Assembly (NCBI GenBank): GCA_023411375.1
Contig: JAEYOW010000041.1
Location: forward strand, 1 to 64,000
Source of the DNA: Bacillota bacterium
Lineage (GTDB): Bacteria > Bacillota > Clostridia > Christensenellales > Aristaeellaceae
Direction: 5' to 3'
Length of the DNA stretch: 64,000 nucleotides
Positions 43,131 through 51,519 of the stretch are shown here, piece by piece. The notes under the pieces were generated by a model. The model saw only the letters and a list, made by a program, of their open reading frames with translations, had not been told where the DNA came from and did no database searches. The position numbers and the translations under genes were made by a program. Numbering within the stretch: position 1 is the stretch's first letter; each line of letters begins with the position of its first letter.

Positions 43131-44576
43131 ATGCTGCTGATTAACGAGCAATGGATCAAGGAGGAGCTTGGGACACTGTACGGCGACCGTGTGGTCAGGG
43201 AGATCGAGCAGATCAACACGCTGTACAGCATCTACGACGGGCCGGGGCAGGAATGGACGACGCCGGGCAACCTGAAATATAAGCCAAATAAGACCGTTAC
43301 CAACTACATCAAGAAGCTGATCAAGGCCGAGGCGCGTTTCTTTTGCAGCCGCGCGCCGGAGATCAAATTCAAGGCGCGCGACCAAAAGGACGCGGACGCC
43401 TGCGAACAGCTGGACGATTTCCTGGGCGGCGTGCTGGACGCGTCCCACTGGCAGGGCAAGCTGATCAAGGCGGCGCGGGATTGCTTCATCGGCAAACGCG
43501 TGGCGCTTAAGCTGACGGGCGAGCCGGGAAAGCCGCTGCGCGTGGACTTCCGGCCCGCGCAGGAATTTGTGTTTGACACGGCGGACGATGACACGGACAC
43601 GCTCAAAAAGATCATCTTTTTTTACCAGATCGCGGGCGAAAAGGTTGATGAAACCGACAAGGAGAAGCAACGCATCTGGTGCCAGAAATACGAGCTGCGG
43701 GACGGCAGATGCTACCTGAGCCAGGGACTGTTTGACGGCAACGGTACCCCTGTGGGCGGGGACAACATCACCGACAAGGACACGGGTCTTGATTTTATTC
43801 CCTGCACGGTCATCCTCAACGACGGACTGACGGGCGACGTGAGCGGCGAGAGCGACGTGGAGGCGCTGCTCACCAACCAGGACACCTATAACCATGCCAA
43901 CAGCGACGACGCCGACGCGCTCAAATTCAGCATGTTCCCGATGCGCTACACGGTGGACGCGTCGGCGGAGAGCGCGGAAAAGCTGGAGATATCCCCCGGC
44001 GCATATGCGGATATCACGTCCGACAGCAGCGGCATTAACAACCAGCAGGCTAAAATGGGGATATTGGAGAGCCAATTCAGCTACGATCAAAGGCTTGAAA
44101 ATCGTTTGAACCGCACGAAAAACGATATGCACGACCTGCTGAGCGTGCCCAATGTGAGCCTTGAACAGCTCAAGGGATTGGCACAGAGCGGCAAGGGCAT
44201 GCGGGCCATCTACTGGGAACTGCGCTGCCGCTGCGAAGAAAAATGGGCCGAGGGCTGGGACGACGCCCTGCGCTGGATGGCCGGGAGCCTGGTCAAGATG
44301 GCGCGGCAGCTTAATGTGGCGCAGCTGCCGGAGGCGGATTACAGCATCGTCATTGACCACCTGTACCCCATCCCGGAGGATGAGGAGGATGAGCGCGTCA
44401 ACGATATGGCCGAGGTAACGGCCCGCGTGCGTAGCCGCAAGAGCTACATTGACAAGTGGCAGCCTGACGGGGACGCGGATGGAGAGCTACAGCAGATCGC
44501 CGCCGAGCAAAACCTGTTGGAGAATGCGTACATTGACGCGCTTCCGCGCACAACCTCACCGCCTGTTGAGGGGTGA
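43131..44576 (+). CDS. Portal protein, SPP1 Gp6-like
   Basis: The 481-residue protein forms the dodecameric ring through which DNA enters the head. It shows 'GDRVVREIEQINTLYSIYDG', 'KYKPNKTVTNYIKKLIKAEA', 'DFIPCTVILNDGLTGDVSGE' and 'ESDVEALLTNQDTYNHANSD', segments typical of SPP1-type portals, and an acidic C-terminus. It starts with no gap after terL (RBS AAAGGGGGCG inside terL). Confidence 0.92.
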   Translation: MLLINEQWIKEELGTLYGDRVVREIEQINTLYSIYDGPGQEWTTPGNLKYKPNKTVTNYIKKLIKAEARFFCSRAPEIKFKARDQKDADACEQLDDFLGGVLDASHWQGKLIKAARDCFIGKRVALKLTGEPGKPLRVDFRPAQEFVFDTADDDTDTLKKIIFFYQIAGEKVDETDKEKQRIWCQKYELRDGRCYLSQGLFDGNGTPVGGDNITDKDTGLDFIPCTVILNDGLTGDVSGESDVEALLTNQDTYNHANSDDADALKFSMFPMRYTVDASAESAEKLEISPGAYADITSDSSGINNQQAKMGILESQFSYDQRLENRLNRTKNDMHDLLSVPNVSLEQLKGLAQSGKGMRAIYWELRCRCEEKWAEGWDDALRWMAGSLVKMARQLNVAQLPEADYSIVIDHLYPIPEDEEDERVNDMAEVTARVRSRKSYIDKWQPDGDADGELQQIAAEQNLLENAYIDALPRTTSPPVEG

Positions 44577-44582
44577 TAAACC

Positions 44583-46358
44583 GTGAACAGCGAATTTATG
44601 GAAGGCATGCAAAATGCCCGCAAAGCCATGTTGGGGGCAATCAGCGACACCGACAGTAGGATTGTCGACATCTACCAGCAGGCATATCAGGATTTGGCAG
44701 ATATGGCCGGGCGGCAGAAGGATGGGAGCCTGACCAAGCGTTGGCAACTTGACATGAGCCAGTCGCTGGAACAGAGGATGCGACAGCTCAATGGCGACGT
44801 GACCGCAACGGTACTCACATCTGTACAGAGCGCCGGGAAGCTGCCCGGCAAAGCTAATGCGGATTGGCTTGACCTTGTCCTAGCAAAGTGCGGGCAACCA
44901 GGCAGCGGGGATGCGTTCCGCAGCATGTTAACGCGCACCAGCGACGAGGCGATCCGCCAGGTAGTGGAGGGCAAGGCATACCTGGACAGCAAGAGCTTGA
45001 GCCGTCGCATCTGGCATAATACCCAGCGGGCACGCGATGGAATCAACGCTGCAATCCAGCAGGGCATCGCGCAAAAAAAGAGCGCGTATGAACTGGCAAA
45101 GGACTTGGAGCAGTACGTCAACCCCAAGGCGTGGAAGGACTATGATTGGACTAAGGTATACCCGGATATTCCGCGCTGGCTCCAGCCGATCAACGTGGAG
45201 AAGCACGCGCAGACGCTGGCTCGCACCTCTATCAACCATGCCTATCATCTGGCGATGGTGGAAGCGGCGGAGAAAAATCCGTTTGTGAGCTGCATTCACT
45301 GGGCGCTTTCACCGCAGCATTACGAGCGGCAGACACTGCCTTTCGGAGCCGACATATGCGACGATTACGCCTATCATGACGAGGGGCTGGGATTGGGCAA
45401 TTGGCCAATCAAAAATGTACCGTTGCCACATCCCAAATGCCTTTGCAGCCAATATGCTGTAGTACCTCAGTCCCTTGATAAATGTGCCGATGAGCTGAAA
45501 CGGTGGCTGGGTGGCGAACCCAATGCCGCGCTGGACAGCGTTTTTGCGGATTGGAAAGCGCAAAATGGCGCGGCGGGACAATCCCATCCTTCAAGCGCAC
45601 CTCCGCAGAGGCAAGCGGCGGCAAAAGACCAGCGTACACAAGCCATGGAAAAAATTGCGCAGCAGCCATGGGCACAGGCAATGAAAACACCTGACCGGGA
45701 GGCGGTGCTCGATGTGCTTGGTAATGCCACACAAGAAGAACTTGATTTTTTCGCGCGGCACGGTGGGATGATTAAGGGGGATTACTATGGCGGAACCGGG
45801 TATTATCATCCGCTTAAGAGATCAATCCATATCAACATTGGAAAGAGTGATAAACGCAGCAAGGCGATGGGTTACTCGACATCTGATGTACGCGTGTTTT
45901 TCCACGAGATAGGCCATATGTTTGACTTCCAGATAAGTCCGGGCACCCGTGTGCATATGGAGCTTGGGCAGGCGTTTGCTGATCAATTGCAAAAGGATTT
46001 TGTGACGCACTCAAACGGGGTACTACAGGCCAATGGCTTGCCAACAATCAACAGTCTCAGCCGATTGAGTGACGCACAAAAGTATGCTTTACGTAAGGAC
46101 TTGTGCCAAAATTCGGACTTAAAAAATGGCATCAGTGACATTGTGGGCGGCATGACAGGTGGACGTGTAGAAGGATGGTATGGACACAAAGCCTCATACT
46201 GGAAGTTGCAAAAACCGGAAATGGAAATGATGGCGCACATGTATGAGGCCAAGATGATGAAGGGTGATAAGCTCAAATACATGCAGGAGTATTTCCCTGA
46301 TTCGTATAAAATGTATGAAGCTACTCTTAATAAATTATCAGGAGGTGGAACCCCTTGA
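44583..46358 (+). CDS. MuF head protein fused to a zinc-metallopeptidase toxin-like domain
   Basis: The first 310 residues are an SPP1 Gp7/MuF minor head protein: 'RTSINHAYHLAMVEAAEKNP' and a Cys/His end 'VPLPHPKCLCSQYAVVPQS'. A Ser/Gln-rich linker (about 335-360) leads to a C-terminal domain (about 370-591) with the zinc-peptidase motif 'VFFHEIGHMFDF' (HExxH, about 440) and 'PEMEMMAHMYEAK' (about 544), whose Glu could be the third zinc ligand. MuF-toxin fusions are a known class of phage polymorphic toxins carried in the particle. The C-terminal part is lower in GC than the head genes. Substrate is unknown. Confidence 0.87.
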   Translation: MNSEFMEGMQNARKAMLGAISDTDSRIVDIYQQAYQDLADMAGRQKDGSLTKRWQLDMSQSLEQRMRQLNGDVTATVLTSVQSAGKLPGKANADWLDLVLAKCGQPGSGDAFRSMLTRTSDEAIRQVVEGKAYLDSKSLSRRIWHNTQRARDGINAAIQQGIAQKKSAYELAKDLEQYVNPKAWKDYDWTKVYPDIPRWLQPINVEKHAQTLARTSINHAYHLAMVEAAEKNPFVSCIHWALSPQHYERQTLPFGADICDDYAYHDEGLGLGNWPIKNVPLPHPKCLCSQYAVVPQSLDKCADELKRWLGGEPNAALDSVFADWKAQNGAAGQSHPSSAPPQRQAAAKDQRTQAMEKIAQQPWAQAMKTPDREAVLDVLGNATQEELDFFARHGGMIKGDYYGGTGYYHPLKRSIHINIGKSDKRSKAMGYSTSDVRVFFHEIGHMFDFQISPGTRVHMELGQAFADQLQKDFVTHSNGVLQANGLPTINSLSRLSDAQKYALRKDLCQNSDLKNGISDIVGGMTGGRVEGWYGHKASYWKLQKPEMEMMAHMYEAKMMKGDKLKYMQEYFPDSYKMYEATLNKLSGGGTP

Positions 46359-46564
46359 GCGAGCAGGAAGAACGCATATTTAATGCACATTGGGCATATA
46401 CACAGAAATTCGGGAATGGGAGTTTTCCGGGCGTGGACAGTCTCCCGCCCGGATGCGACGAAGCCGAACGGCTGGCTGAGCTGCTTGAACGCTGCGTAGC
46501 GGAAGGCAAGCAGGTACACGAGTTGGTGGACGTCCGGGAGGACGATCCAGACGTGCTCTATTGA
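46355..46564 (+). CDS. Small acidic protein, candidate immunity partner of the MuF peptidase
   Basis: The 69-residue product starts at TTG, overlapping the MuF stop by four bases, and reads MSEQEERIFNAHWAYTQKF with 'SLPPGCDEAERLAELLERCV'. AGGAGGTGG lies 8 bases before the TTG. It is acidic, has no recognised family and is followed at once by a terminator. Immunity genes usually follow polymorphic toxin genes directly, so position and coupling suggest this role; sequence alone does not show it. Confidence 0.65.
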   Translation: MSEQEERIFNAHWAYTQKFGNGSFPGVDSLPPGCDEAERLAELLERCVAEGKQVHELVDVREDDPDVLY

Positions 46565-46578
46565 TCCTTAACTCCAGA

Positions 46579-46604
46579 GCGTCCCCGAAAGGGGGCGCTT
46601 TTTG
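46579..46604 (+). terminator. Terminator after the MuF/small-gene pair
   Basis: GCGTCCCC pairs with GGGGGCGC around GAAA and is followed by TTTTT. It interrupts the head operon, so scaffold and capsid genes need read-through, antitermination or a promoter after it. Confidence 0.85.
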
Positions 46605-46648
46605 AGTACAATTTTTTGGCCCAAGGCCAACGGAAAGGAGCTTGAAAA

Positions 46649-47251
46649 ATGGATGAAACTAGGCAAAACGCCGGGCAGCTTGAGGGACAGGAGGCGGCTG
46701 CCGCTGCGGAAATGGCAGCGCAGAGCGCCGGCAGCTCGGCAACCGAGACGACGGCAAAAGCGGAGGCCGGGACGGGAGCAGCCGCGACCGCAGCGGCTGC
46801 AACGACCGCCAATCATGACACGCAATCCGCGCAGGAGGGTGCCGGTGAGGGCGGCACAGCCCAGGAGGCTGCCGCCGCTGCCGTGGAGGTAACGGAGGGC
46901 AAGCCCGCCGAGCAGGACACACCGCCCGCCTCCGCCAAGGCCGATGCGGCGCAGAAGCCGGACGGGGAGATCGCCTCCATGCGCCGCGAGCTGCTGACGG
47001 CCCGCGCCGAAACCGAGGCGGCCCGGCTTAACATCCCCGCCGAGCGCGTGCCGTATGTGCTGCGGCTGGCGGAGCTGGACGGCATCGACCCCAAGGGCCA
47101 GGACGCGGCCCAGCAGGTGCGCGCCGCCATCGACAAGGTGCTGGGCGACGTGCCGGAGCTGCGCGGGGGCGGCACGGGCGCGACAGGGGCCTTTAAGACC
47201 CAAAGAGCCGCGCCCAAGGATGCGTTTGAGCGCGGCTTCGACCGCAAATAA
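46649..47251 (+). CDS. Capsid scaffolding protein (DUF4355-like)
   Basis: The 200-residue protein has an Ala/Glu/Thr-rich disordered N-terminal half, a helical 'EIASMRRELLTARAETEAAR' segment, and 'NIPAERVPYVLRLAELDGID' followed by a basic C-terminus that would contact the capsid protein. Composition, size and position directly before the major capsid gene are typical of scaffolds. AAAGGAGC precedes the ATG. Confidence 0.8.
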   Translation: MDETRQNAGQLEGQEAAAAAEMAAQSAGSSATETTAKAEAGTGAAATAAAATTANHDTQSAQEGAGEGGTAQEAAAAAVEVTEGKPAEQDTPPASAKADAAQKPDGEIASMRRELLTARAETEAARLNIPAERVPYVLRLAELDGIDPKGQDAAQQVRAAIDKVLGDVPELRGGGTGATGAFKTQRAAPKDAFERGFDRK

Positions 47252-47272
47252 GCAACAGGAGGTACATGGATT

Positions 47273-48403
47273 ATGGCGATCAATTACATGGATAAGCATG
47301 CCGCCAAGATCGACGAGGCGTTTGCCGCCGCGTCGGTCACGGACAGGGCGATCAACAAGGACTATGACTTTACGGGCGTGCGCACCGTCAAGGTGCACAG
47401 CGTGCCCACGGTGGGGATGGGCGACTACACGTCCAGCGGCAACAGCCGCTACGGCACGCCCAGCGAGCTGGAGGACGGCGTGCAGGAGCTGACGCTGGTA
47501 CCCGACCGCGCTTTCACCTTCACGGTTGACAAGGGTAGTTCGGATGACGACGCCGCGCTTAACGCGGGCGCGGCGCTGCGCCGCCAGATCGACCTGGAGA
47601 TTGTGCCGGAGGTGGATACGTACCGCTTCGCCAAGATTGCAAGCGGCGCAAAGCATACGACCTATGGCGCAGTCAAGGGCACGGGCAGCGCCGGGCCGTA
47701 TGAGCGCATCCTCAAATTGCAGGCGGAGCTGGACAAGGGCAAGGCTCCCCGCGCCGGGCGGCTGCTGTATGTAAGCAGCGAGTTTTACATGCAGCTCAAG
47801 CTTGATCCCAATTTTATCAAGGCGAGCGACGTCGCGCAGGGGATGCTTAAGACCGGGCAAATCGGCGAGGTGGACGGCCTGCCGATCTATAACGACGTGG
47901 GCCGCATGCCCGCCGGAGTGGACATGATGATCGTCAACCCGATCGCCACAACCGCGCCGTGGAAGCTGAGCGAGTACAAGACCCACATCGACCCGCCCGG
48001 CATCAACGGCACGCTGGTGGAGGGCCGCAACCGCTTCGACGCATTCGTTTTGGAGCATAAGCGCGGGGCGCTGGCCGTACACCGCAGCGCCAAGGTCGTG
48101 CTTACCCCCACCAACGAGGCGGGCGCGTCCGGCAAAACCAAATTCACCGCCGTCGGGGGCGCGACTGTGCTTGATGGCAGCGCTGCGGTCAAGATGGGCA
48201 CGCTGTGCTACAAGATCAGCGCCAGCGCAATCGCGGAGGTTGCGCTGGGTACGGATATCAGCGACAAGAGCGCCTACCCGGAGCTGACGATTGGCGAGGA
48301 CATCACCTGCGCGGCCAGCGACAAGTACCGCATCTATCTCAAGGATCAGAGCGGCATGCTCATCGGCGAGAGCGCGCAGGGCACGGTTACTAGAGGCGCG
48401 TAA
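47273..48403 (+). CDS. Major capsid protein
   Basis: This 376-residue protein is the likely shell subunit, HK97-fold type. Its start MAINYMDKHAAKIDEAFAAA, 'TVKVHSVPTVGMGDYTS', 'FTFTVDKGSSDDDA' and 'LYVSSEFYMQLKLDPNF' resemble capsid proteins of Clostridia siphophages. The last 90 residues form an extra small beta domain ('TVLDGSAAVKMGTLCYKISA'), possibly a surface decoration. AGGAGGTAC precedes the ATG; the gene follows the scaffold by 21 bases. Confidence 0.88.
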   Translation: MAINYMDKHAAKIDEAFAAASVTDRAINKDYDFTGVRTVKVHSVPTVGMGDYTSSGNSRYGTPSELEDGVQELTLVPDRAFTFTVDKGSSDDDAALNAGAALRRQIDLEIVPEVDTYRFAKIASGAKHTTYGAVKGTGSAGPYERILKLQAELDKGKAPRAGRLLYVSSEFYMQLKLDPNFIKASDVAQGMLKTGQIGEVDGLPIYNDVGRMPAGVDMMIVNPIATTAPWKLSEYKTHIDPPGINGTLVEGRNRFDAFVLEHKRGALAVHRSAKVVLTPTNEAGASGKTKFTAVGGATVLDGSAAVKMGTLCYKISASAIAEVALGTDISDKSAYPELTIGEDITCAASDKYRIYLKDQSGMLIGESAQGTVTRGA

Positions 48404-48425
48404 GCGACAATAAGGAGGTACCACC

Positions 48426-48734
48426 ATGCAGGTTGAGACGATGGCAACCCAACAGCTCAGCGCCAACGTGATGGACGGGGGCGAGCAAAAGGCCGCGTTC
48501 TTCGCGAGCTTCCGGGCGCAGAATGTGAGCATTAACCTTGACGTGATCGATGCCGCGTACTGCGCGGAGCACAAGGACGGGGTGGCGCAGGCGTTTGACG
48601 TGTTTGTCGTGCAGGCTTTGGCGCAGGCTGCCGCATGCGGCGCGCCCGTCAATGGAAGGGAGCCGACGCTGGAAGGCGCGGCTGCTTCCGCCGCCGACTA
48701 TGCCGATGCGGATGTACTCATGCCCGCGACGTAA
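48426..48734 (+). CDS. Small head protein of unknown function
   Basis: The 102-residue product MQVETMATQQLSANVMDGGE is Ala-rich and helical with 'CAEHKDGVAQAFDVFVVQAL'. No family is recognised. AAGGAGGTACC precedes the ATG, and its location between capsid and connector genes suggests a head or decoration role. Confidence 0.65.
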   Translation: MQVETMATQQLSANVMDGGEQKAAFFASFRAQNVSINLDVIDAAYCAEHKDGVAQAFDVFVVQALAQAAACGAPVNGREPTLEGAAASAADYADADVLMPAT

Positions 48735-48752
48735 CAGGGAGGAGAGGACGGC

Positions 48753-49121
48753 ATGACCGAGCAACAACAGGCGGCGCTTGCTCAACTCAAGCTGCTGGTG
48801 GAGGAGAGCGACCAGGCCGTCCTCTCCCCTCCCTGCGAGATGCAATGCGAGGGCTGCCCCGGAGCGACGCCGATCAGCACGCGGACGATGAGCGACGAGC
48901 AGCTGCTCGCATTCCTGGCCTGCGAGGACTGGAATGTGAAGCGGACGGCCTATAAGGTGCTGATCTACAAGAGCAAGGCGAGCGATATCGCGCTGTCAAG
49001 CGGGCTTAAGCTGCCGGATCAGAGCGAGTATTACAGGCGGCTGGCGCGGATGTACCGACCCAACGCGGGCGGCACCCTTGCGCGCGCCGACGATCCGATC
49101 TATTACAGGGGGAGGCGGTAA
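48753..49121 (+). CDS. Head-tail connector candidate 1
   Basis: The 122-residue protein is helical with a Cys cluster 'PPCEMQCEGCPGATP', 'RTMSDEQLLAFLACEDWNVK' and 'LPDQSEYYRRLARMYRPNAG'. The place and size match the Gp6-like head-completion adaptor. The four cysteines in a short stretch are unusual for that family. GGGAGGAGAGG precedes the ATG. Confidence 0.6.
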   Translation: MTEQQQAALAQLKLLVEESDQAVLSPPCEMQCEGCPGATPISTRTMSDEQLLAFLACEDWNVKRTAYKVLIYKSKASDIALSSGLKLPDQSEYYRRLARMYRPNAGGTLARADDPIYYRGRR

Positions 49122-49123
49122 CG

Positions 49124-49483
49124 GTGGGAATTGTAACGGGCTTGCAGATGGCGGCCATCGCCGCCGCGCTGGCTAAGGCGGGCGGCAAATGGACGCCGGT
49201 CTACCGCCAGCCGGTCGATCCCAACGGCGTGCCCACCGGCGGGCCGGAGCGCATCGGCTGCATGCTGGGCGTGCGCTACACCAAGGGCCAGATGAGCGCC
49301 CTCACCATCGACGTGCCGGGCATCATCGTCCGGCCGGACACCCCGCGCTTTGAGGGCATCCTCGCCGGAGGCTGCAAGGCCCCACGGGCCGGGGATACCA
49401 TCTGCGTCGGCGGGAAGCGGGTAGGTATCCTGGATGTGATGGACGCCGCGCCGCCGCTGTATGTGCTGACATTGGAGGTGTGA
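49124..49483 (+). CDS. Head-closure/stopper candidate
   Basis: The 119-residue product, starting at GTG, is beta-rich after an N-terminal helix: 'VTGLQMAAIAAALAKAGGKW', 'VRYTKGQMSALTIDVPGIIV' and 'GDTICVGGKRVGILDVMDAA'. This pattern matches stopper (head-closure) proteins of siphophages. It is two bases from its upstream neighbour and three from the next. Confidence 0.65.
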   Translation: MGIVTGLQMAAIAAALAKAGGKWTPVYRQPVDPNGVPTGGPERIGCMLGVRYTKGQMSALTIDVPGIIVRPDTPRFEGILAGGCKAPRAGDTICVGGKRVGILDVMDAAPPLYVLTLEV

Positions 49484-49486
49484 CGG

Positions 49487-49828
49487 ATGGGCTTCCGGGT
49501 TGATCCCTCGCAGGTTTTGCGGGGGTTGGGTGAAGCGAAGCTAAAGACCATGTTTGCGGTCGAAAAATACGGTCAGGCCGCCGCCGCGAAGCTGGAGGCC
49601 ACCGCGAAGCAGGACGCGCCCTGGACAGACCGCACGGGCAACGCGCGCCAGACCATGGCGGGCGTGTGCGACTGGGCGGGCGACGCCCTGCGCATCGGCC
49701 TCGCGGGCAACATGGACTACAGCCCCTATCTGGAGTATTGCGACGGGGGAAAGAACGCCGTGCTGTACCCGACGATTAACAAGATGCAAACCGAGATACT
49801 GGAGGGCATGCGCGGGATTGTCAAGTGA
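49487..49828 (+). CDS. HK97 Gp10-like tail completion protein
   Basis: The 113-residue protein reads 'GEAKLKTMFAVEKYGQAAAA', 'LEATAKQDAPWTDRTGNARQ', 'ALRIGLAGNMDYSPYLEYCD' and a final helix. The 'DAPWTDRTGNAR' and 'YLEYG'-like motifs are the HK97 Gp10 signature. It joins tail to head. Its stop overlaps the next GTG start by four bases. Confidence 0.85.
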   Translation: MGFRVDPSQVLRGLGEAKLKTMFAVEKYGQAAAAKLEATAKQDAPWTDRTGNARQTMAGVCDWAGDALRIGLAGNMDYSPYLEYCDGGKNAVLYPTINKMQTEILEGMRGIVK

Positions 49829-50259
49829 GGACGCGCGGCACACAATGCGGGAAGGGAGGAAGCACGGACGCTATGCCGGACGTGCGAAGAATGCCTATGC
49901 GTGCGGAGGAGCGCGCCCAAAAGCTGCTGACGGACGCCGGGCTGCTGGTGTACGCGCCGGGCCAGCATGCGGGAGCATGCCAGGCTCCCTATGTGGTGGT
50001 GCATAACTACGGCAGCTATCCAACCATTCAGGCGCGCCGCCTGACCTACGGGCTGCTGATGATCCGCTGCTATGTGCCGCTTAACGGCAAGCAGGCGGAG
50101 ACGTTGGCGGCCCTTGTCTCCCGCATTAAGGAGGTCATGCGCGGGATGCGCGACCAGGCGCGCCGAACGGGACAGGAAAGCCCGGACATGATCGAGGACG
50201 GGTTTAAGGCCCTTTCGCGGTCGGTGGAATATCAAATACTTAAGGCATGGAAGGAATGA
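49825..50259 (+). CDS. Tail terminator candidate
   Basis: The 144-residue product starts at GTG. After a short basic leader it has 'AQKLLTDAGLLVYAPGQHAG', 'APYVVVHNYGSYPTIQARRL', 'LMIRCYVPLNGKQAETLAAL' and a C-terminal helix, the fold pattern of tail terminators that cap the tube. An internal ATG (49873) gives a shorter form of more usual start. Position before the tube gene supports the call. Confidence 0.68.
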   Translation: MRTRGTQCGKGGSTDAMPDVRRMPMRAEERAQKLLTDAGLLVYAPGQHAGACQAPYVVVHNYGSYPTIQARRLTYGLLMIRCYVPLNGKQAETLAALVSRIKEVMRGMRDQARRTGQESPDMIEDGFKALSRSVEYQILKAWKE

Positions 50260-50264
50260 GATTA

Positions 50265-50873
50265 ATGGAAAAAGCAATCGCCAACGTGTGCCGGGTGGAC
50301 ATCATCACCCAGGGGGCCGACGCGGTGGCCATCCACACCACGACCGCCGATGAGGCGGGCTGCGAGCCCAGCATTAACGAGGGCAAAGAGGAACCCCTCC
50401 GCTCCAAAAACAGGATTTTGGCGCAGAACATCACCGAGGACTTGGTGACGGGCTATGAGCTGACCCTTAAGGAGCTGACGGTAGACCCGGACACCTTCGC
50501 GCTGATCGACGGCGGCACGATTGAGTGGAATGCCGCCAAGGATCATTTTACCTATCTCGGCCCGGAAACGGGCGCGGTGATCAACCGCAAAAAATTCACC
50601 GCCGACGTGTGGACGGAGGAAAAGGACGGCGACGGCGAAACGCTGGGCTATCAGCGATTTCGCTTCCCGAATTGCAAAGGCTCGCCCGTATCCTTTTCCC
50701 ACAAGGACGGCAGCTTTTTCGCGCCGGAATACAAGATTAAGAGCCGCCCCAAGCTGGGCCAGTCCCCCGTGGACATCGCCAGCTTTGACGCGCTGCCCGG
50801 TCTTGATTTGACGGCGGCGCAGCTGCTGGCGTATGCGCAGGAGCCAGCGCAGGAGCCGAGCGGCGGCGCATAA
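50265..50873 (+). CDS. Major tail tube protein
   Basis: The 202-residue protein starts MEKAIANVCRVDIITQGADA and contains 'VTGYELTLKELTVDPDTFAL', 'DGGTIEWNAAKDHFTYLGPE' and 'LGYQRFRFPNCKGSPVSFSH', typical of phage tube proteins of Clostridia siphophages, with an Ala/Gln/Pro C-terminal tail. It forms the stacked rings around the tape measure. AAGGAATGAG precedes the ATG. Confidence 0.85.
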   Translation: MEKAIANVCRVDIITQGADAVAIHTTTADEAGCEPSINEGKEEPLRSKNRILAQNITEDLVTGYELTLKELTVDPDTFALIDGGTIEWNAAKDHFTYLGPETGAVINRKKFTADVWTEEKDGDGETLGYQRFRFPNCKGSPVSFSHKDGSFFAPEYKIKSRPKLGQSPVDIASFDALPGLDLTAAQLLAYAQEPAQEPSGGA

Positions 50874-50876
50874 GCC

Positions 50877-50893
50877 AATTGTTTAAGCGCTTA
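50877..50893 (+). promoter_or_regulatory. Repeated 17-base motif, copy 2
   Basis: AATTGTTTAAGCGCTTA differs in one base from 38448-38464 and, like it, starts 3-4 bases after a TAA stop. Its TAAGCGCTTA core is palindromic. It heads a 190-base gap before the tail chaperone gene and may be an activator-dependent promoter. Confidence 0.6.
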
Positions 50894-50932
50894 CTGTTCC
50901 CCGCGTGGGGATAGAGTGCGATACTATTCGCA

Positions 50933-51000
50933 GGCATGACAGCATCGCGTAGGCAGGGCAGGGCCCCGGCCTGCAAGCGATGCGGCACACAAGTGTGTGC
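50933..51000 (-). other. Structured intergenic element, copy 1 (minus orientation)
   Basis: Read on the minus strand, this 68-base stretch matches 59445-59512 closely. It contains CACACTTGTGTG, then GCATCGC and GCGATGC enclosing a GC-rich inner stem. The rest of the 50874-51063 gap has the 17-base motif and a TACTAT box; no gene is seen there. Confidence 0.7.
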
Positions 51001-51063
51001 GATTAGCAGCGCGGACGGCCCAACGGGCCGCACGTGCAAACAAAGATTGAGGAGGGTATTACC

Positions 51064-51519
51064 ATGACCACCAAAGCAACCAAGCAGACCGCTGCCGTAA
51101 CCACGATTGACCAGCTCAAGGCCGCGATGGAGCCGGAGCTGGTGGAGCTTCCCGGTTTTGTGCCGGGTACGAGCATCACCTTCCGGCTGCGCCGCGCGTC
51201 CCTGCGCGTGATGCTCAAGACCGGGCGGGTTCCCAACCCGCTGCTGGCCGCCGCGCGCAGCATGTACGAGGGCACCCCCAACAGCAAGGTGCCGGTTGAG
51301 GAATCCATCAAGACGATGGAGCTGGTAGCGGCCAGCGCCATGGTGGAGCCGACCATGGAGCAGCTCACCGAGGCGGGCATAGAGCTGACCGAGGAGCAGC
51401 TGGGGCTGATTTTTGCCTACAGCCAAAAGGGGATAAGCGTTCTGAATGCCTTTCGTTCAAAGTCCGGCAATCTTAAGCCTGGTACGGACGGCCAAGGCGT
51501 GGCGTACCCGCCCCAGTGA
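51064..51519 (+). CDS. Tail assembly chaperone, short form (G-like)
   Basis: The 151-residue protein has 'IDQLKAAMEPELVELPGFVP', 'TFRLRRASLRVMLKTGRVPN', 'LLAAARSMYEGTPNSKVPVE' and 'LTEAGIELTEEQLGLIFAYS', typical of the first tail chaperone that coats the tape measure during assembly. The upstream frame is open to 51034, but the ATG at 51064 follows GAGGAGGG. Near its end CCCC before CAG-TGA allows a +1 shift into the next frame. Confidence 0.85.
   Translation: MTTKATKQTAAVTTIDQLKAAMEPELVELPGFVPGTSITFRLRRASLRVMLKTGRVPNPLLAAARSMYEGTPNSKVPVEESIKTMELVAASAMVEPTMEQLTEAGIELTEEQLGLIFAYSQKGISVLNAFRSKSGNLKPGTDGQGVAYPPQ

Noticed and set aside
42996..44360. A 454-codon minus-strand frame opposite the portal gene
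   Set aside because: Typical antisense frame of high-GC coding DNA; the portal match on the plus strand is clear.
46568..48652. A 694-codon minus-strand open frame opposite scaffold and capsid genes
   Set aside because: It is the shadow of GC-rich plus-strand genes, has no ribosome site or family match, and crosses a terminator.
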